64,000 bases of DNA from Trichaptum fuscoviolaceum (Eukaryota > Basidiomycota > Agaricomycetes > Hymenochaetales > Trichaptaceae). The position numbers and the translations under genes are program-made. The DNA lies in the NCBI GenBank assembly GCA_910574455.1, contig CAJSYZ010000006.1, positions 124,001-188,000 on the forward strand. The letters are read 5' to 3'. The first letter of the stretch is position 1, and each line of letters starts with the position of its first letter. Shown here in pieces: positions 43,378-54,959 of this stretch. The notes under the pieces are model-generated. The model did no database searches and was not told the origin of the DNA. It saw only the letters and a list, made by a program, of their open reading frames with translations.

Positions 43378-46300
43378 TCACGCATTTCCATGTCGCGCAA
43401 AACGGAAAAAAGCAGCAGCGCGTGGCTCTTTCGTCGCCTCTGCCGCAGACGTGGCCTTAGATACCGGCGTGATGGCCTCCGCCGCTGTCGCTGTCGCCTT
43501 TGCGTTCGGCGCGGAAGCGGATTTTGATTTAAGGGCATCCGAGTCGGTGGCCGTGGCAGACGAACTCAGATTCGACTCGGCATGGGAGACGCGCGGGTTC
43601 CGCGCCGCGTCGTCCGGCTTGACGGCGACGGTTGTGCACGGGCCGTCGTCCTGCCAGTCGCCCGCTACGCCTGGTGTGCATCGGTGATTAATTATGGATG
43701 GGAGGAGTCGTTAGTATATGGTATGTATGCACGGTTTTGGTAAGGAGAGAAAGAGGGCAGGGGGGCAGGGGGGATTGAGATCGAACCGCCTTGAAGCGAC
43801 GTATGTACTGTATATTGAATTAACCACTTACCTCCAGGAACGTCATCCTCCGACCACCACTTCGCCGTCCAGAGGTGGCCCCCGCTCGTCACCTGCGCTC
43901 CACCGTTGTACTAGAGATCGATGAACGGCGTGCATTGACGAGCGAGTAAGTAAATAAAGTCAGTAATTTTAGTCATCTCGGGGACGGAGCGATCAAGAAT
44001 GAGTGAGGGGGAAGGGAGGGGGAAAGAAACAGGAAACAGGAAACAGGGGGAAACAGGAAACAGGAAAACCAGGCAGACAGAACGGCAGAACGGCAGAACG
44101 ACGTAGGCAGAAGAAAACAAGAACTCACAGCAATGGCACTCGACCACGCCGGCACACCCGCACAGCTCCCGGCGGTCGGCGTCGCCGAATGCGACGTCGA
44201 GGTCGTCGTGCTTGACTTTGAAGATGAAGGCGAACTAGTGGAGTGTGAGGTGCTCGTCGTCGTGGGCGGAGGAGGAGGAGGAGGAGGAGGAGGGGGAGCC
44301 GACGCCCCGCCCGTCAGCGCGTTCTTCGCAGCAACGTCGTACCGTCCATTCGCTACCAGACACCAAAAAAAAAAAAAGAAGTTCACATATCAACACCACT
44401 CAAAACAGAATCACACCAAAAACAACAGAAACCCCCCCCCCCCCAAAAAAAAAGGAAAGAGCACACACCATACGCCTGACTCGCATCCCACATCATCACG
44501 CCGCCGAAGCTCGCGAACTGCGCCTTCGTCTGCGCGATGATGCCCGCGAGCGTCGCCGCGCTCACGTAGCCCGAGCCCGCGGCCGTCGTGTCCGCCGGCG
44601 CGCCGATGTACACCTTCACGGCCGGGTTCGGCGACATCGTGCGCGCCCACGTGTCCCATGTCGCGAAGTTCCAGTCCTGTTCGGTGTTCGATGTTTCGAT
44701 GTGCATGCAGGTTCAGAGTTAGTGTATGTTACGGTCGATACGATTTGGTTTCATTTAGTTTTTGCGGGGGGGGGGGGGGGGGGGGATAAAGAGGTTTTTC
44801 GGTGTTTATTTCGCTTCTTGGTAAAAAGAAGGAGTATTCGATCCCGATCCTCTTTATTTATGATTTCAGAGGGGGAGGGAGGGAGGGAGGGAATGAGTGA
44901 GGTGCAACGTATACGTAGAACATACATTGGGGTTGTTAAACGCCTGCAGGCCGCAGAAGTTGTTATCTATAAAATGAAAACCAGGGGTCTCCGAATCAGT
45001 TCCAGTTCTAGTTGCAGGTTTCCAGTTCGGATAACACATATCCTATCCTATCCAGTCCAGCCACACATATCCTATCCAGCCAAGGCGCACGACCGCGACC
45101 GCGACCGAGACCGAGGACTCGAAGACGGGTTGGGATAGCCCGAGAGCCCGAGAGCACAGAGCACAGAGCGACTCACAGAACTGGACATACACCGCATCGA
45201 ACCCGACGGCGTTGATGACCGCACCGAGGTTCGCGTCCGGGAACGGGCACTGCGGCGCGGCGGTCACGTAGTACTTCTTGCTCGCGCCGCTCGCGTGCGC
45301 GCGGATCTGCGTGACGAAGGCCGCGTAGTGCGCGGAGCCGCCGCCCTCGACGTCCAGGTCGATTCTGCGTGTTGCGAGAGGTCGAGAGGTCGAGGGGTGG
45401 TGGGTGGAGTGTGGACCGAGATGGTCGATTCACGACACGACATCAAAATCAACCAATCAAATCCAAATCCCCCCCAAAAAACCAAGAAAAAAGTCAGAAT
45501 CAACTCCACAACTCCACAACCAAACTCAAAATCTCGAAAACTCGAAAACTCGAAAACTCAAAATCTCGAAATCTCAAAATCTCAAAATCTCAAAGACAAA
45601 ATCCAGCTCGTCACGTACCCATCAAGGACAGCGGCGCCAAACGGCCGGTCGGGGCTCGCGCCGCCGAGGAAGAGGTCCCAGATCGTGTCCGCGAACGCCT
45701 GCGCCTGCGCGTCGGACGTGAAGCCCACCGCGCCCGTCGCGCCGCCGAGGCTACGCGGTCGTTGTGTACGAGGAGAGGTGGTCGTCGTTTTGTACGAGGA
45801 GAGGTGGGAGAGGTCGTCGTCGTCGTTGTGTAGGAGGACAGGTCGTCGTTGTGTAGGAGGAGAGGTGGGAGAGAGGTGGGGGGAGAGATGACGGTCGTTG
45901 TGTAGGAGGAGAGGTCGTATGGTTGTTAGTATTGATTGGTACAGTAAGCTTAGTTATGAATAGAGAAAGTGAAAGTGGATGAGTGAAGAGTAGAGAGTAG
46001 AGTACATGGGGAATGATATCCATTTTCCACGTCAAATCAAGTCAACTCAAGTCAAATCAAGGCAAATCAAGTCAAATCAAGTCAAATCAAGTCAAAGCAA
46101 GGCAAGTCAAGGCGTGGCAAGTCAAGGGCCACCTTGAACTCGTCCGAGTCTCCAATGATCCATCCCGAACACACTGGTACCCGCACGGCGTCTCAAATCT
46201 CAAGCTCAGATCTCAAATCTCAAATCTCAAACGCGCCGGGCGCCAGTGGCCAAAACCAAGAAACCGAACCAAGAGCCAAGAAAAGGTCGTGCACCCATCT

Positions 46301-47219
46301 CCACACCCACACCCACACCCTTCCCCACACCCACACCCTTCCCCACACCCATCCCCTTCCCCTTCCCCACAAACCACACCCGCACCCTCGAACCACACCC
46401 ACACCCACACCCTCAAACCACACCTATCCACTCTCGAAAAAACCTCTCAAAAAAACCCTCGAAAAAACCCTGGAAACGCTCGCGCTCACCTGAGAGTGAC
46501 GATCTTGCCCGCGGCCTGGCACGTCTCGATGTCGGCCGCAAGGGCCGCACAGTCGGGCAGCTCCGTGCCCGCGAACGTCGCGTTGTCGTTGATGTTGCAG
46601 ATCTATGTATGTGTATGTATGTGCAGTACAGTATTTTTTTCACGGGTCCATTGAGCGTCAGCGTTAGTGTCAGTAAGGATCAGTAAGGGTCGTTCGTTCG
46701 TTACGCAAAGCCAACGCGCGACTCGGACTCACATTCGAAAGGTCCAACGACGGGAGACCGCCCTCGCCAAAGAAGGTCGTGAGGAACGCGAGCGGGAACG
46801 TGTCCGTCACGCTCTCCGCGCCCGCGCCGCAGTAGAAGGCGAGCCGTTTTTGGAAGTTGGCGGCGTCGGAGTGCGTGGCGCCGTATGAGTTTTGGCCCCA
46901 GTAGAGGACGAGCTGGTTTTTTTTTGGGAAGTGTCGTGCGTGGACGTGGGTGTGTGTGTGTGTGTGGGGTGGTGTGGGGTAGTGGTGGTGGTGTGGTTGC
47001 AGCGAAAGCGAGAGCGAGAGAAATGGACCGACATCATGTTATCAGCAGCATCAGCATCAGCATCAGCATCAGCACAGAACGAAGAAAGACAGCGAACAGG
47101 GACGGACGTACGTTGTCGTTCCGGGACATGTCAAAGGCGGCGACAACGGCGACGCGGGTGAGGGCGATGAGCGCGAGCGCGAGCGCGGTGGAGAAGGCAC
47201 AAGGAGCGAGGCTGAGCAT
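43378..47219 (-). CDS. Secreted GH18 chitinase with CBM5/12
   Basis: Ten exons splice in frame: 47219-47112, 46912-46733, 46602-46490, 45750-45619, 45364-45177, 44966-44926, 44676-44469, 44352-44129, 43910-43832, 43670-43378, for 521 residues. Residues 1-28 are a signal peptide. The class III GH18 domain (about 30-330) opens with [24 protein letters not shown]. It carries the catalytic motif DGIDLDVE (177-184, acid E184), and ends [19 protein letters not shown] Pro11 and Ser/Thr-rich linker (about 340-385) leads to a CBM5/12 chitin-binding module (C387 to DDGPC, about 436: [32 protein letters not shown]). An 85-residue Ala/Ser-rich tail follows. It hydrolyses chitin outside the cell, in wall remodelling or feeding. 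Intron 3 is unusually long (739 nt). A TATA box is at 47323-47330. Confidence 0.93.
44759..44790 (+). repeat. Poly-G tract in chitinase intron 6
   Basis: A run of about 20 G (C on the coding strand). A C14-A10 tract also lies in intron 7 near 44431-44455. Confidence 0.9.
46024..46112 (+). repeat. CAAGTCAAAT-type tandem repeat in chitinase intron 3
   Basis: Eight to nine degenerate copies of a 9-10-nt unit. A CCCACACCCACACCCTTCC-type repeat follows at 46300-46425. Both lie in intron 3 and explain its length. Confidence 0.8.
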
Positions 47220-47322
47220 GGCTGCAGATGCACAACGGAGAGTGTCTGACGAGTAACGAGACGAGGAGTGTGTTCCCCGCGAGCGGTGACAAGTCGCGGA
47301 CACGTTCTGGGCATGTCAGAGT

Positions 47323-47330
47323 CTTTTATA
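47323..47330 (-). promoter_or_regulatory. TATA box of the chitinase gene
   Basis: TATAAAAG about 105 nt upstream of the ATG at 47219; the same element precedes the duplicated copy (51580-51587). Confidence 0.6.
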
Positions 47331-49360
47331 GCGTACAGCGTACAGCGTACAGCGAGGAGAGGACAGGAGTGAGGATAGGAGTGAGGATAGCGTGAATATT
47401 GGATTGGTGGTCGTGGATCGTCCATGTGCACCTTCCGCACGTCTTCTGTCTTCTGTCTTCCTGGCGAAGCGCGTTCTCCATGCGGGGGGTCGTCCGTCCG
47501 TCCGTCCGTCCGACCGAGCGTCAATCGTGGATCGTGGATCGCCTGCTTCGCGTACATTACACGTATTAGTCCGAGGGAATCATGGGGAAACTGGAATGCG
47601 CGAAGATCAGTCACGGTTACCCAATGTGCCAGCCAACTTCGCCGACTCGACTCGACTCGACCTACTGCACGGAGCTGAGCCAGAGCCAGAGCCAGGGACG
47701 GACGGACGGACGAGTTGAAGGTGAAGTCGTAGACGTTGACTCGTCACTGGCATAACCCCAGAGCCAGCCCAGAGCCAACCCGGACCCGGACCCACCTTAT
47801 CTCATACAAGTTCTCGCGAACGGGCATGCGCATGCGCAGTGGTGAGCTGGCATTGCCTTTTGCCATTCGCGCTTCTACTAGCCGTAATTTTGACACAGAG
47901 GCAGAGGCAGCGTTCAGACCAGACCAGACCAAACCAAACCAAACCAAGCCCGTTCGAGTCGAGTCGAGTCGAGTCGAGTCGCGCAAGGGAGCTCAGCGCT
48001 TAGGACTCGGCAGACGGCAGACGGCAGACGAGAGAGGAGAGAGGCGAGAGGAGAGAAGAGATGCGAAATCGAATCATGATGCATATGTTATGCGCTGGCA
48101 ATGCATCATGGGCATGTCGCAGCTTCAGCACAGGAGTAGGCGTATACGAGTCACCGTTGACCGGGGCCGAAAGGAAAGGAAAGGAATGGGGCTCTGGGAC
48201 AGATCGACGAAGGACTGAGGGAGAATAGACGTGGTCATTAGGCGTCGCGCGTCGACTAACAATAGATCCGGCGGTGGCGCGGTGCTGTGCTGGCAAAGTG
48301 AAGCTTTCTGTGAGCTTATCGTCGTCCTCGTCATCGTCACTTGTGAAGGAAAGAGTCAAATACGCACGGCCGCTGTGGGCCCTTAGTTTATTCCCACTGT
48401 CGACTAATCTCCGCGCGAAACCAAGCACAGCAATTTCGACAATTTTGGTAGTAATTGATGGTACACGTGCCAGCCTCAGTACATAGTATACTGAACTTGA
48501 ACCGGGTTGAACCGGAGCAAGCAAATTCCCAAGCCCCAACTCCGTCCGTCCGTCCGTCTGCCTTCCTCCCACCCACCCACACCTATCCCTCTTAAAACCT
48601 CCTCCTCCTCCTCCTCCTCCTCCTCCACCACAAAAAATCACTTCCGAGCCGCCGCCCACCCACCCGCTCATCCATCGACGACTCGGACTGCGGACGCCCG
48701 CCCGCCCTCAGTCTCCGAGTCGATACCATGATCCATGATCCATCCCCGTCTGCGCCCTGCCCTGCCCGTGCGCCCCCGACTCTCGACTCTCCAGCGCCTG
48801 TCCCTCAACTTGAACAAGATCTTCCTTCCCTCTCTCTCTACCCCTTGCGCTGACGTCTGCATGGGAACAAGGACATGCACCGTGACCATCTGCGATGAAG
48901 GGGAGTTAGGCAGTGCCGGATCGTGAGTATGAGTAAAAGTGCAATAAATCAACTCAAATCAAATCAGATCAACTCAGGTCACCTCAAATCAGGTCATTGG
49001 CGACTTGGCGACTTAGCGAATCGCGGTACGCAATCAAACACCTTGGAGGTCGTGCACTGGCACCATGCTGTTTATAAATAATGTATTCAACCGTGGCCCG
49101 TACCCGTGCCCGTGCCCCGTAGCGCAAATGAGTCCACGGACCACATCTACGTCGCGTTCGCGTCCGTACAGTATTTCGAAGACGAAGACACTCCAACCGG
49201 AGCCCGGGGACAATCACGCCCTGAAACCTAACGCCCCTTGAACATTTGCCTCATGCCGCATGCCGCATGCATCTTGTCTCTTCCTTCCCTTCAAGTCAAA
49301 TATATACCGTAAGTAAGTCTTGTCTACTATCCGCGATCTCATATACTGTGCTACTGTGAT
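47331..49360. other. Chitinase 5' region, no second gene seen
   Basis: Open frames here are short or driven by simple repeats (GACGGACG near 47480-47510, TCGAGTCGAGTC near 47955, CCTCCTCCT near 48600). The stretch is repeated at 51590-53540, so conservation between the copies reflects duplication rather than selection. Confidence 0.5.
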
Positions 49361-49379
49361 ACTTACTCTACATAATCTA

Positions 49380-49592
49380 CAGACTCCGCTCAGGGCCTCA
49401 GGCTACCGTGACTGTACGCAGTTTGCGGGATCCGATCCCAATGATTTCTGTATACAAGCCGGTCACTGACCCAGTCCTTACACGCACGCAGACCTCGCAT
49501 CCTCGCATCCTCGCATCCTCGCGCACTTCCAAGACTGTCGAGCTCAATATACTTGAACCGCGATCCCTTCTTCCCTTCTTTCCGCCAACCCG
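49380..49592 (-). pseudogene. F-box 3'-end relic (copy in unit A)
   Basis: At nucleotide level it resembles the 3' end of the F-box gene at 59747: shared CTACAGACT, TACGCAGTTTG, GATTTCTGTA(C/T)A and TCACTG blocks, in the same orientation. It now supplies the tail of the chimeric gene. Confidence 0.65.
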
Positions 49593-51470
49593 CCAACCCG
49601 CCAACGATCCAACGATCCAACGATCCAACAGCGACCCTCAGGTCGATTCTGGGTGTTGCGAGAGGTCGAGGGGTGGAGGGCGGACCGAGTCGATTCACGA
49701 CATGACATCAACCAAAAATACCAACCAAAAAAAAATCCAAAAAAAAGTCAGAGTCAACTCCACAACTCCACAACTAAACTCGAAAACTCAAAATCTCGAA
49801 ATCTCAAAATCTCAAAATCTCAAAGACAAAGAAAGACAAAATCCAGCTCGTCACGTACCCATCAAGGACAGCAGCGCCAAACGGCCGGGGCCGGTCGGGG
49901 CTCGCGCCGCCGAGGAAGAGGTCCCAGATCGTGTCCGCGAACGCCTGCGCCTGCGCGTCGGACGTGAAGCCCACCGCGCCCGTCGCGCCGCCGAGGCTAC
50001 GCGGTCGGTGTTGTGTAGGAGGAGAGGTCGTCGGGTCGTTGTTGTGTACGAGGAGAGAGGTGGTCGTCGTCGTCGTTGTGTAGGAGGAGAGGTGGTCGTC
50101 GTCGGGTCGTCGTTGTATAGGAGGAGAGAGGAGAGGGGGGAGGTGGTGGTGTGGTTGTTAGTATTGATTGTTACAGTAAGCTTGGCCATGACTCATGACT
50201 CATGAATAGAGAAAGTGGATGAGTGGATGAGTGAATGAGTAGAGTACAAGGGGAATGATATCCATTTTCCACGTCAAGTCAAGTCTCGTCAAGTCAAATC
50301 AAGTCAAGTCAAGGCAAGGCAAGGCCAGTCAAGGCCAGTCAAGGACCAACTTGAACTCGTCCGAGTCTCCAATGATCCATCCCGAACACACTGGCACTGG
50401 CACTGACACTGGCACTGGCACGGCGTCTCAAGCTCAGATCTCAAATCTCAAACGCGACGCGACGCGCCGGGCCTGGGCGCCAGTGGCCAAAACCAAGAAA
50501 CCGAACCAAGAACCAAGAAACGTCCGTGCACCCGTGCACCCGCACCCTCAAACCACACCCTTCCCCACACCCACACCCACACCCTCAAACCACACCTATC
50601 CACTCTCGAAAAAACTCTCTCGAAAACCCTCGAAACTCGAAACTCGAAACGCTCGCTCACCTGAGAGTGACGATCTTGCCCGCGGCCTGGCACGTCTCGA
50701 TGTCGGCCGCGAGGGCCGCACAGTCGGGCAGCTCCGTGCCCGCGAACGTCGCGTTGTCGTTGATGTTGCAGATCTATGTATGTATGTCCAGTATAGTATA
50801 GTATTTTTCACGGGCCCATTGAGCGTCAGTAAGGGCGTCAGTAAGGGCATTGGGCGTCAGTAAGGGCATTGGGCGTCAGTAAGGGCATTGGGCGTCAGCG
50901 TCAGTAAGGGCGTTGGGCGTCAGTGTCAGTAAGGGTCAGTAAGGGTCGTTCGTTCGTTCAATCGACGTTCCGCAAAAGCCAACGCGCGACTCGGACTCAC
51001 ATTCGAAAGGTCCAACGACGGGAGACCGCCCTCGCCAAAGAAGGTCGTGAGGAACGCGAGCGGGAACGTGTCCGTCACGCTCTCCGCGCCCGCGCCGCAG
51101 TAGAAGGCGAGCCGTTTTTGGAAGTTGGCCGTATCGGAGTGCGTGGCGCCGTATGAGTTCTGGCCCCAGTAGAGGACGAGCTGGTTTTGGGAAGTGTCGT
51201 GTGTGGGTGTGTGTGGGCGTGTGTGTGGGGTGGTGGGGGGTGGTGTGGTTGCAGCGAAAGCAAGAGCGAGAGAAATGGACCGACATCACGTTATCAGCAG
51301 TATCAGCATCAGCATCAGCACAGAACAGAACGAAGAAAGACAGCGAACAGGGACGGACGTACGTTGTCGTTCCGGGACATGTCAAAGGCGGCGGCGACGA
51401 CGACGGCGACGCGGGTGAGGGCGATGAGAGCGAGCGCGGTGGAGAAGGTACAAGGGGCGAGGCTGAGCAT
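49390..51470 (-). CDS. Chimeric gene: chitinase N-terminal half fused to F-box tail relic
   Basis: Exons 51470-51363, 51180-51001, 50773-50661 and 49996-49859 repeat the first four chitinase exons with good splice sites: signal peptide, [22 protein letters not shown] and the AVLDG end. The fifth exon (49648-49390) uses the same acceptor but keeps only IDL of the catalytic motif. It then continues in frame through repeat-derived codons ([14 protein letters not shown]) into SRFKYIELD...EDARM...[15 protein letters not shown], a relic of an F-box protein C-terminus. Predicted length is 265 residues. The active-site D182 and E184 of the parent are gone, so it cannot be a working chitinase. A TATA box and 5' region were copied with it. 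Two residues are inserted in exon 4. It may be an expressed chimera or simply a pseudogene. Confidence 0.65.
50816..50945 (+). repeat. 19-bp minisatellite in intron 2 of the duplicated chitinase
   Basis: About six copies of a unit like GCGTCAGTAAGGGCATTGG. Copy A has only one or two units here (46650-46690), so the expansion followed the duplication or copy A contracted. Confidence 0.8.
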
Positions 51471-51579
51471 GGCTGCAGATGCACAACGGAGAGTGTCTGA
51501 CGAGACACGAGGACGAGACGAGGAGTGTGTTCCCTGCGAGCGGTGACAAGTCGCCGACACGTTCTGGGCATGTCAGAGT

Positions 51580-51587
51580 CTTTTATA
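51580..51587 (-). promoter_or_regulatory. TATA box of the chimeric chitinase copy
   Basis: TATAAAAG upstream of the ATG at 51470, matching that of the parent gene. Confidence 0.55.
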
Positions 51588-51589
51588 GC

Positions 51590-53540
51590 GTACATAGCGT
51601 ACAGCGTACAGCGAGGCGAGGACAGGAGAGAGGATAGGAGTGAGGATAGCGTGAACATTGGATTGGTGACTGTGGATCGTCCATGAGCATCTCCCGCACG
51701 TCCGAGTCTTCTGTCTTCCTGGCGAAGCGCGTTTTCCATGCGGGGGGTCGTCGTCAATCGTGGATCGCCTGCTTCGCGTACATTACACGTATTAGTCCGA
51801 GGGAATCATGGGGAATGCGCGAAGATCAGTCACGGTTACCCAAGACGCCTGTGCCAGCCAACTTCGCCGACTCGACTCGACTCGACTCGACCGACTGCAC
51901 GGAGCTGAGCCAGAGCCAGAGCCAGAGCCAGGGACGGATGGACGAGTTGAAGTTGAAGTCGTAGACGTTGACTCGTCACTGGCATAACCCCAAAGCCAAC
52001 CCAGACCCGGACGCACCTTATCTCATACAAGTTCTCGCGAACGGGCATACGCATGCGCATGCGCAGTGGTGAGCTGGCATTGCATTTTGCCATTCGCGCT
52101 TCTACTAGCTGTAATTGTGGCGCAGAGGCAGAGGCAGCGTTCAGACCAAACCAAACCAAACCAAGCCCTCGCGCAAGGGAGCTCAGCGCTTAGGACTCGG
52201 CAGACGGCAGAGGAGAGAGGAGAGAGGAGAGGACAGAAGAGAGAAGAGATGCGAAATCGAATCATGATGGATATGTTATGCGCTGGCAATGCATCATGGG
52301 CATGTCGCAGCTTCAGTACAGGAGTAGGCGTATGCGAGTCACCGTTGACCGGGGCCGAAAGGAAAGGAAAGGAAAGGGGCTCTGGGACAGATCGACGAAG
52401 GACTGAGGGAGAATAGACGTGGTCATTAGGCGTCGCGCGTCGACTAACAATAGATCCGGCGGTGGCGCGGTGCTGTGCTGGCAAAGTGAAGCTTCTGTGA
52501 GCTTAGCGTACGTCCTCGTCATCGTCACTTGTGAAGGAAAGAGTCAAATACGCACGGCCGCTGTGGGCCCTTAGTTTATTCCCACCGTCTAATCACCGCG
52601 GCGGCAGGCCGACGACTCGCATGGTTGAAACCAAGCACAGCAATTTCGACAATTTTGGTAGTAGTTGATGGTACTGAATTGGTAGTATACTAAACTTGAA
52701 CCGGGTTGAACCGGAGCAAACAAATTTCCAAGCCCCAACTCCGTCCGTCCGTCCGTCTGCCTTCCTCCCACCCACCCACACCTATCCTCTCAAAACCTCT
52801 TCCTCCTCCTCCTCCACCACAAATTAATCACTTCCGAGCCGCCCACCCACCCGCCCACCCATCGACAACTCGGACTGCGGACGCCCGCCCGCCCTCAGTC
52901 TCCGAGTCGGTGCCATGATCCATAATCCATCCCCGTCTGCGCCCTGCCCTGCCCGTGCGCCCCCGACCCCCGACTCTGACTCTCCAGCGCCTGGCCCTCA
53001 ACTTCAACAAGATCTTCCTTCCCTCTCTCTCTACCCCTTTCGCTGACGTCTGCATGGGAACAAGGACATGCACCGTGACCATCCGCGATGAAGGGGAATT
53101 AGACAGAGCCGGAACATGATCATGAGTGAAAGGGCAATAAATCAGATCAGATCAAATCAAATCAGGTCATTGGCAACTCGCGAATCGCGGTACGCAATCG
53201 AACAATCGAACAACTAGGAGGTCGTGCACTGGCACCATGCTGTTCATAAATAATGTATACAACCGTGGCCCGTGCCCGTGCCCGTAGCCCAAATGAGTCC
53301 ACGGACCACACTTGCGTCGCGTTCGCGTCCGTACAGTATTTTGAAGACAAAGACACTCCAACCCCGAGCCCGGCGGACGATCACGCCCTGAAAACGAACG
53401 CCCCTTGAAGATTCGCATCATGCCGCATGCCGCATGCGTTGAGTTGCGTCCTCTCCTTCCATCGAAGGAAATACGTACCTCTTGTCCTGATATCCCGCGA
53501 TTTCTTACCTTACTTACGTAGTACTACTACTACTTAATCT
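51590..53540. other. Duplicated chitinase 5' region, no gene seen
   Basis: Counterpart of 47331-49360; same simple repeats with small indels. Confidence 0.5.
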
Positions 53541-53549
53541 ACTTGCTCT

Positions 53550-53740
53550 ACATAATCTACAGACTCCACTCAGGCTACCGTGACTGTACGCAGTTTGCGG
53601 GATCCGATCCCAATGATTTCTGTATACAAGCCGGTCACTGACCCAGTCCTTACACGCACGCAGAGAATGTATCCTCGCATCCTCGCATCCTCGCGCACTT
53701 CCAAGACTGTCGAGCTCAATATACATGAACCGCAAACCCG
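53550..53740 (-). pseudogene. F-box 3'-end relic (original copy)
   Basis: Minus-strand reading RFMYIELD...CEDARIHSLR...[15 protein letters not shown] corresponds to the C-terminal block of the F-box family, ending near the shared 3' sequence CTACAGACTCCAC. The rest of the gene is absent; minisatellite DNA lies where it should continue. Confidence 0.6.
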
Positions 53741-53817
53741 CAAACCCGCCAACGATCCAACGATCCAACGATCCAACAGTGACCCTCCCCAGGCTCTTCC
53801 CGACGCACGACGACGAT

Positions 53818-53882
53818 ACCCACAAGACCACAAGACCACAAGACCACAAGACCACAAGACCACAAGACCACAAGACCAACAA
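53818..53882 (+). repeat. 9-bp minisatellite (ACCACAAGA)
   Basis: About seven copies of a 9-nt unit in tandem. Confidence 0.9.
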
Positions 53883-54091
53883 CATCCAGCCTCCGCCTCC
53901 GCCTCCACCTCCTTGACGCTGAACGGAACGCGACAATCGCCTCTCGACTCGAGACCCTCCAGCCAGCCTGGAGCAATACATGCATGTATGGAACAACGAA
54001 CGAGGTCACTCACGATCGCTGCTGCTGCTACTGCTTCGATGATCATGCAGGACCGTGAGGACGATCCGGCTGATCCGAGTCGTCCAGCGAG

Positions 54092-54202
54092 CAATACACC
54101 TTACACCTTACACCTTACACCGTACGCCTTACGCCTTACACCTTACATCTTAGACATTACACCTTACACCTTACACCTTACATACGCCTTACGCCTTACG
54201 CA
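54092..54202 (+). repeat. 7-bp minisatellite (CCTTACA)
   Basis: About fifteen copies, some changed to CCTTACG or TCTTAGA. It is not the usual fungal telomere unit CCCTAA. Confidence 0.85.
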
Positions 54203-54284
54203 ACTGAAGCGACAGACAGACGCATCGTCAGAGTCCCCGGGCAGCGCACGCCGCACTACATAGTGATCGACCTTGATCATTGAT

Positions 54285-54440
54285 TCTGGGTTTTTTGGTT
54301 CTGGATTCTTGGGTTCTTGGGTTCTTGGGTTCTTGGGTTCCTTGGGTTCTTGATTTTTGGGTTCTTTGGTTCTTTGGTTCTTGGGTTCTTGAACTTAGGG
54401 TTCTTGGTTCTTTGTTTTTGGTTCTCGTGTTTCTTGAGCT
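54285..54440 (+). repeat. 8-bp minisatellite (TTGGGTTC)
   Basis: A run of TTGGGTTC/TTTGGTTC units, followed by GCATTTC x3 and GTGTCTC x4 runs to about 54490. Confidence 0.85.
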
Positions 54441-54489
54441 CGCATTTCGCATTTCGCATTTCGTGTCTCGTGTCTCGTGTCTCGTGTCT

Positions 54490-54955
54490 CGGTAGAAAAA
54501 CACAACACAATGCCAGTGGCTCTAGGAGCCGTTCTGGCTTACTTACTGGCCGTTGTTGGACAATGGATAGGAAACCCGGAAACCCGGAAATCGGAACAGG
54601 GACCGGAACCGAAATAGCCACGATACAGCCAGTCGGAAGTCTTTCGCACCTAAGGAATCCTTCTTCATGCCTGTAGCCTGTAGCCTGTAGCCTGCCAAAC
54701 CGGTCGGCGGGGGAGGGGGGGGGGGTGCAGCATTTCTTGTCTGGCCTGCCGCCTACACTTGTATCACACAGAAGGATGACACCGACACACCGACACACCG
54801 ACACACCGACACGCCGCGCACTAGGCCATGGTCGACGGTCGACGATCGACGATCGACGCCATAGCCTACCTAACCACGAACTGAGCACCTCTCTCGCGGG
54901 GCTGCACACCTCCCCTCGTGAATCCAGACTCTATCGATATCCCTAATCCCTTAAC
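54490..54955. other. Intergenic with short simple repeats
   Basis: TGTAGCC x3 near 54673, a G-rich run near 54710, and ACACCGAC x4 near 54780; no gene is seen. Confidence 0.5.
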
Positions 54956-54959
54956 TGCC

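Larger units (their letters stand above)
45354..49634. repeat. Chitinase-locus tandem duplication, unit A
   Basis: Aligns with 49635-53780, with indels. It starts within exon 5 of the chitinase gene and ends in an F-box relic. Confidence 0.85.
49635..53780. repeat. Chitinase-locus tandem duplication, unit B
   Basis: The second copy of 45354-49634. The junction near 49634-49641 joins ...GCGACCCTCA to GGTCGATTCTG, with at most 1-3 nt of shared sequence at the breakpoint. Confidence 0.85.

Noticed and set aside
43256..43687. 143-residue plus-strand frame
   Set aside because: It is the antisense of the last chitinase exon, which has clear CBM homology and correct splicing.
46013..46686. Plus-strand frames of 119-213 residues near the chitinase
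   Set aside because: They lie in the long intron 3 over simple repeats and antisense of exon 3; no independent gene signal.
48000..48671. 223-residue minus-strand frame with poly-Gly
   Set aside because: It is driven by CCT repeats and skewed sequence, is not preserved in frame in the duplicate at 52000-52790, and has no family resemblance.
54092..54202. CCTTACA array as an internal telomere tract
   Set aside because: The unit does not match CCCTAA, and variants are irregular; treated as an ordinary minisatellite.
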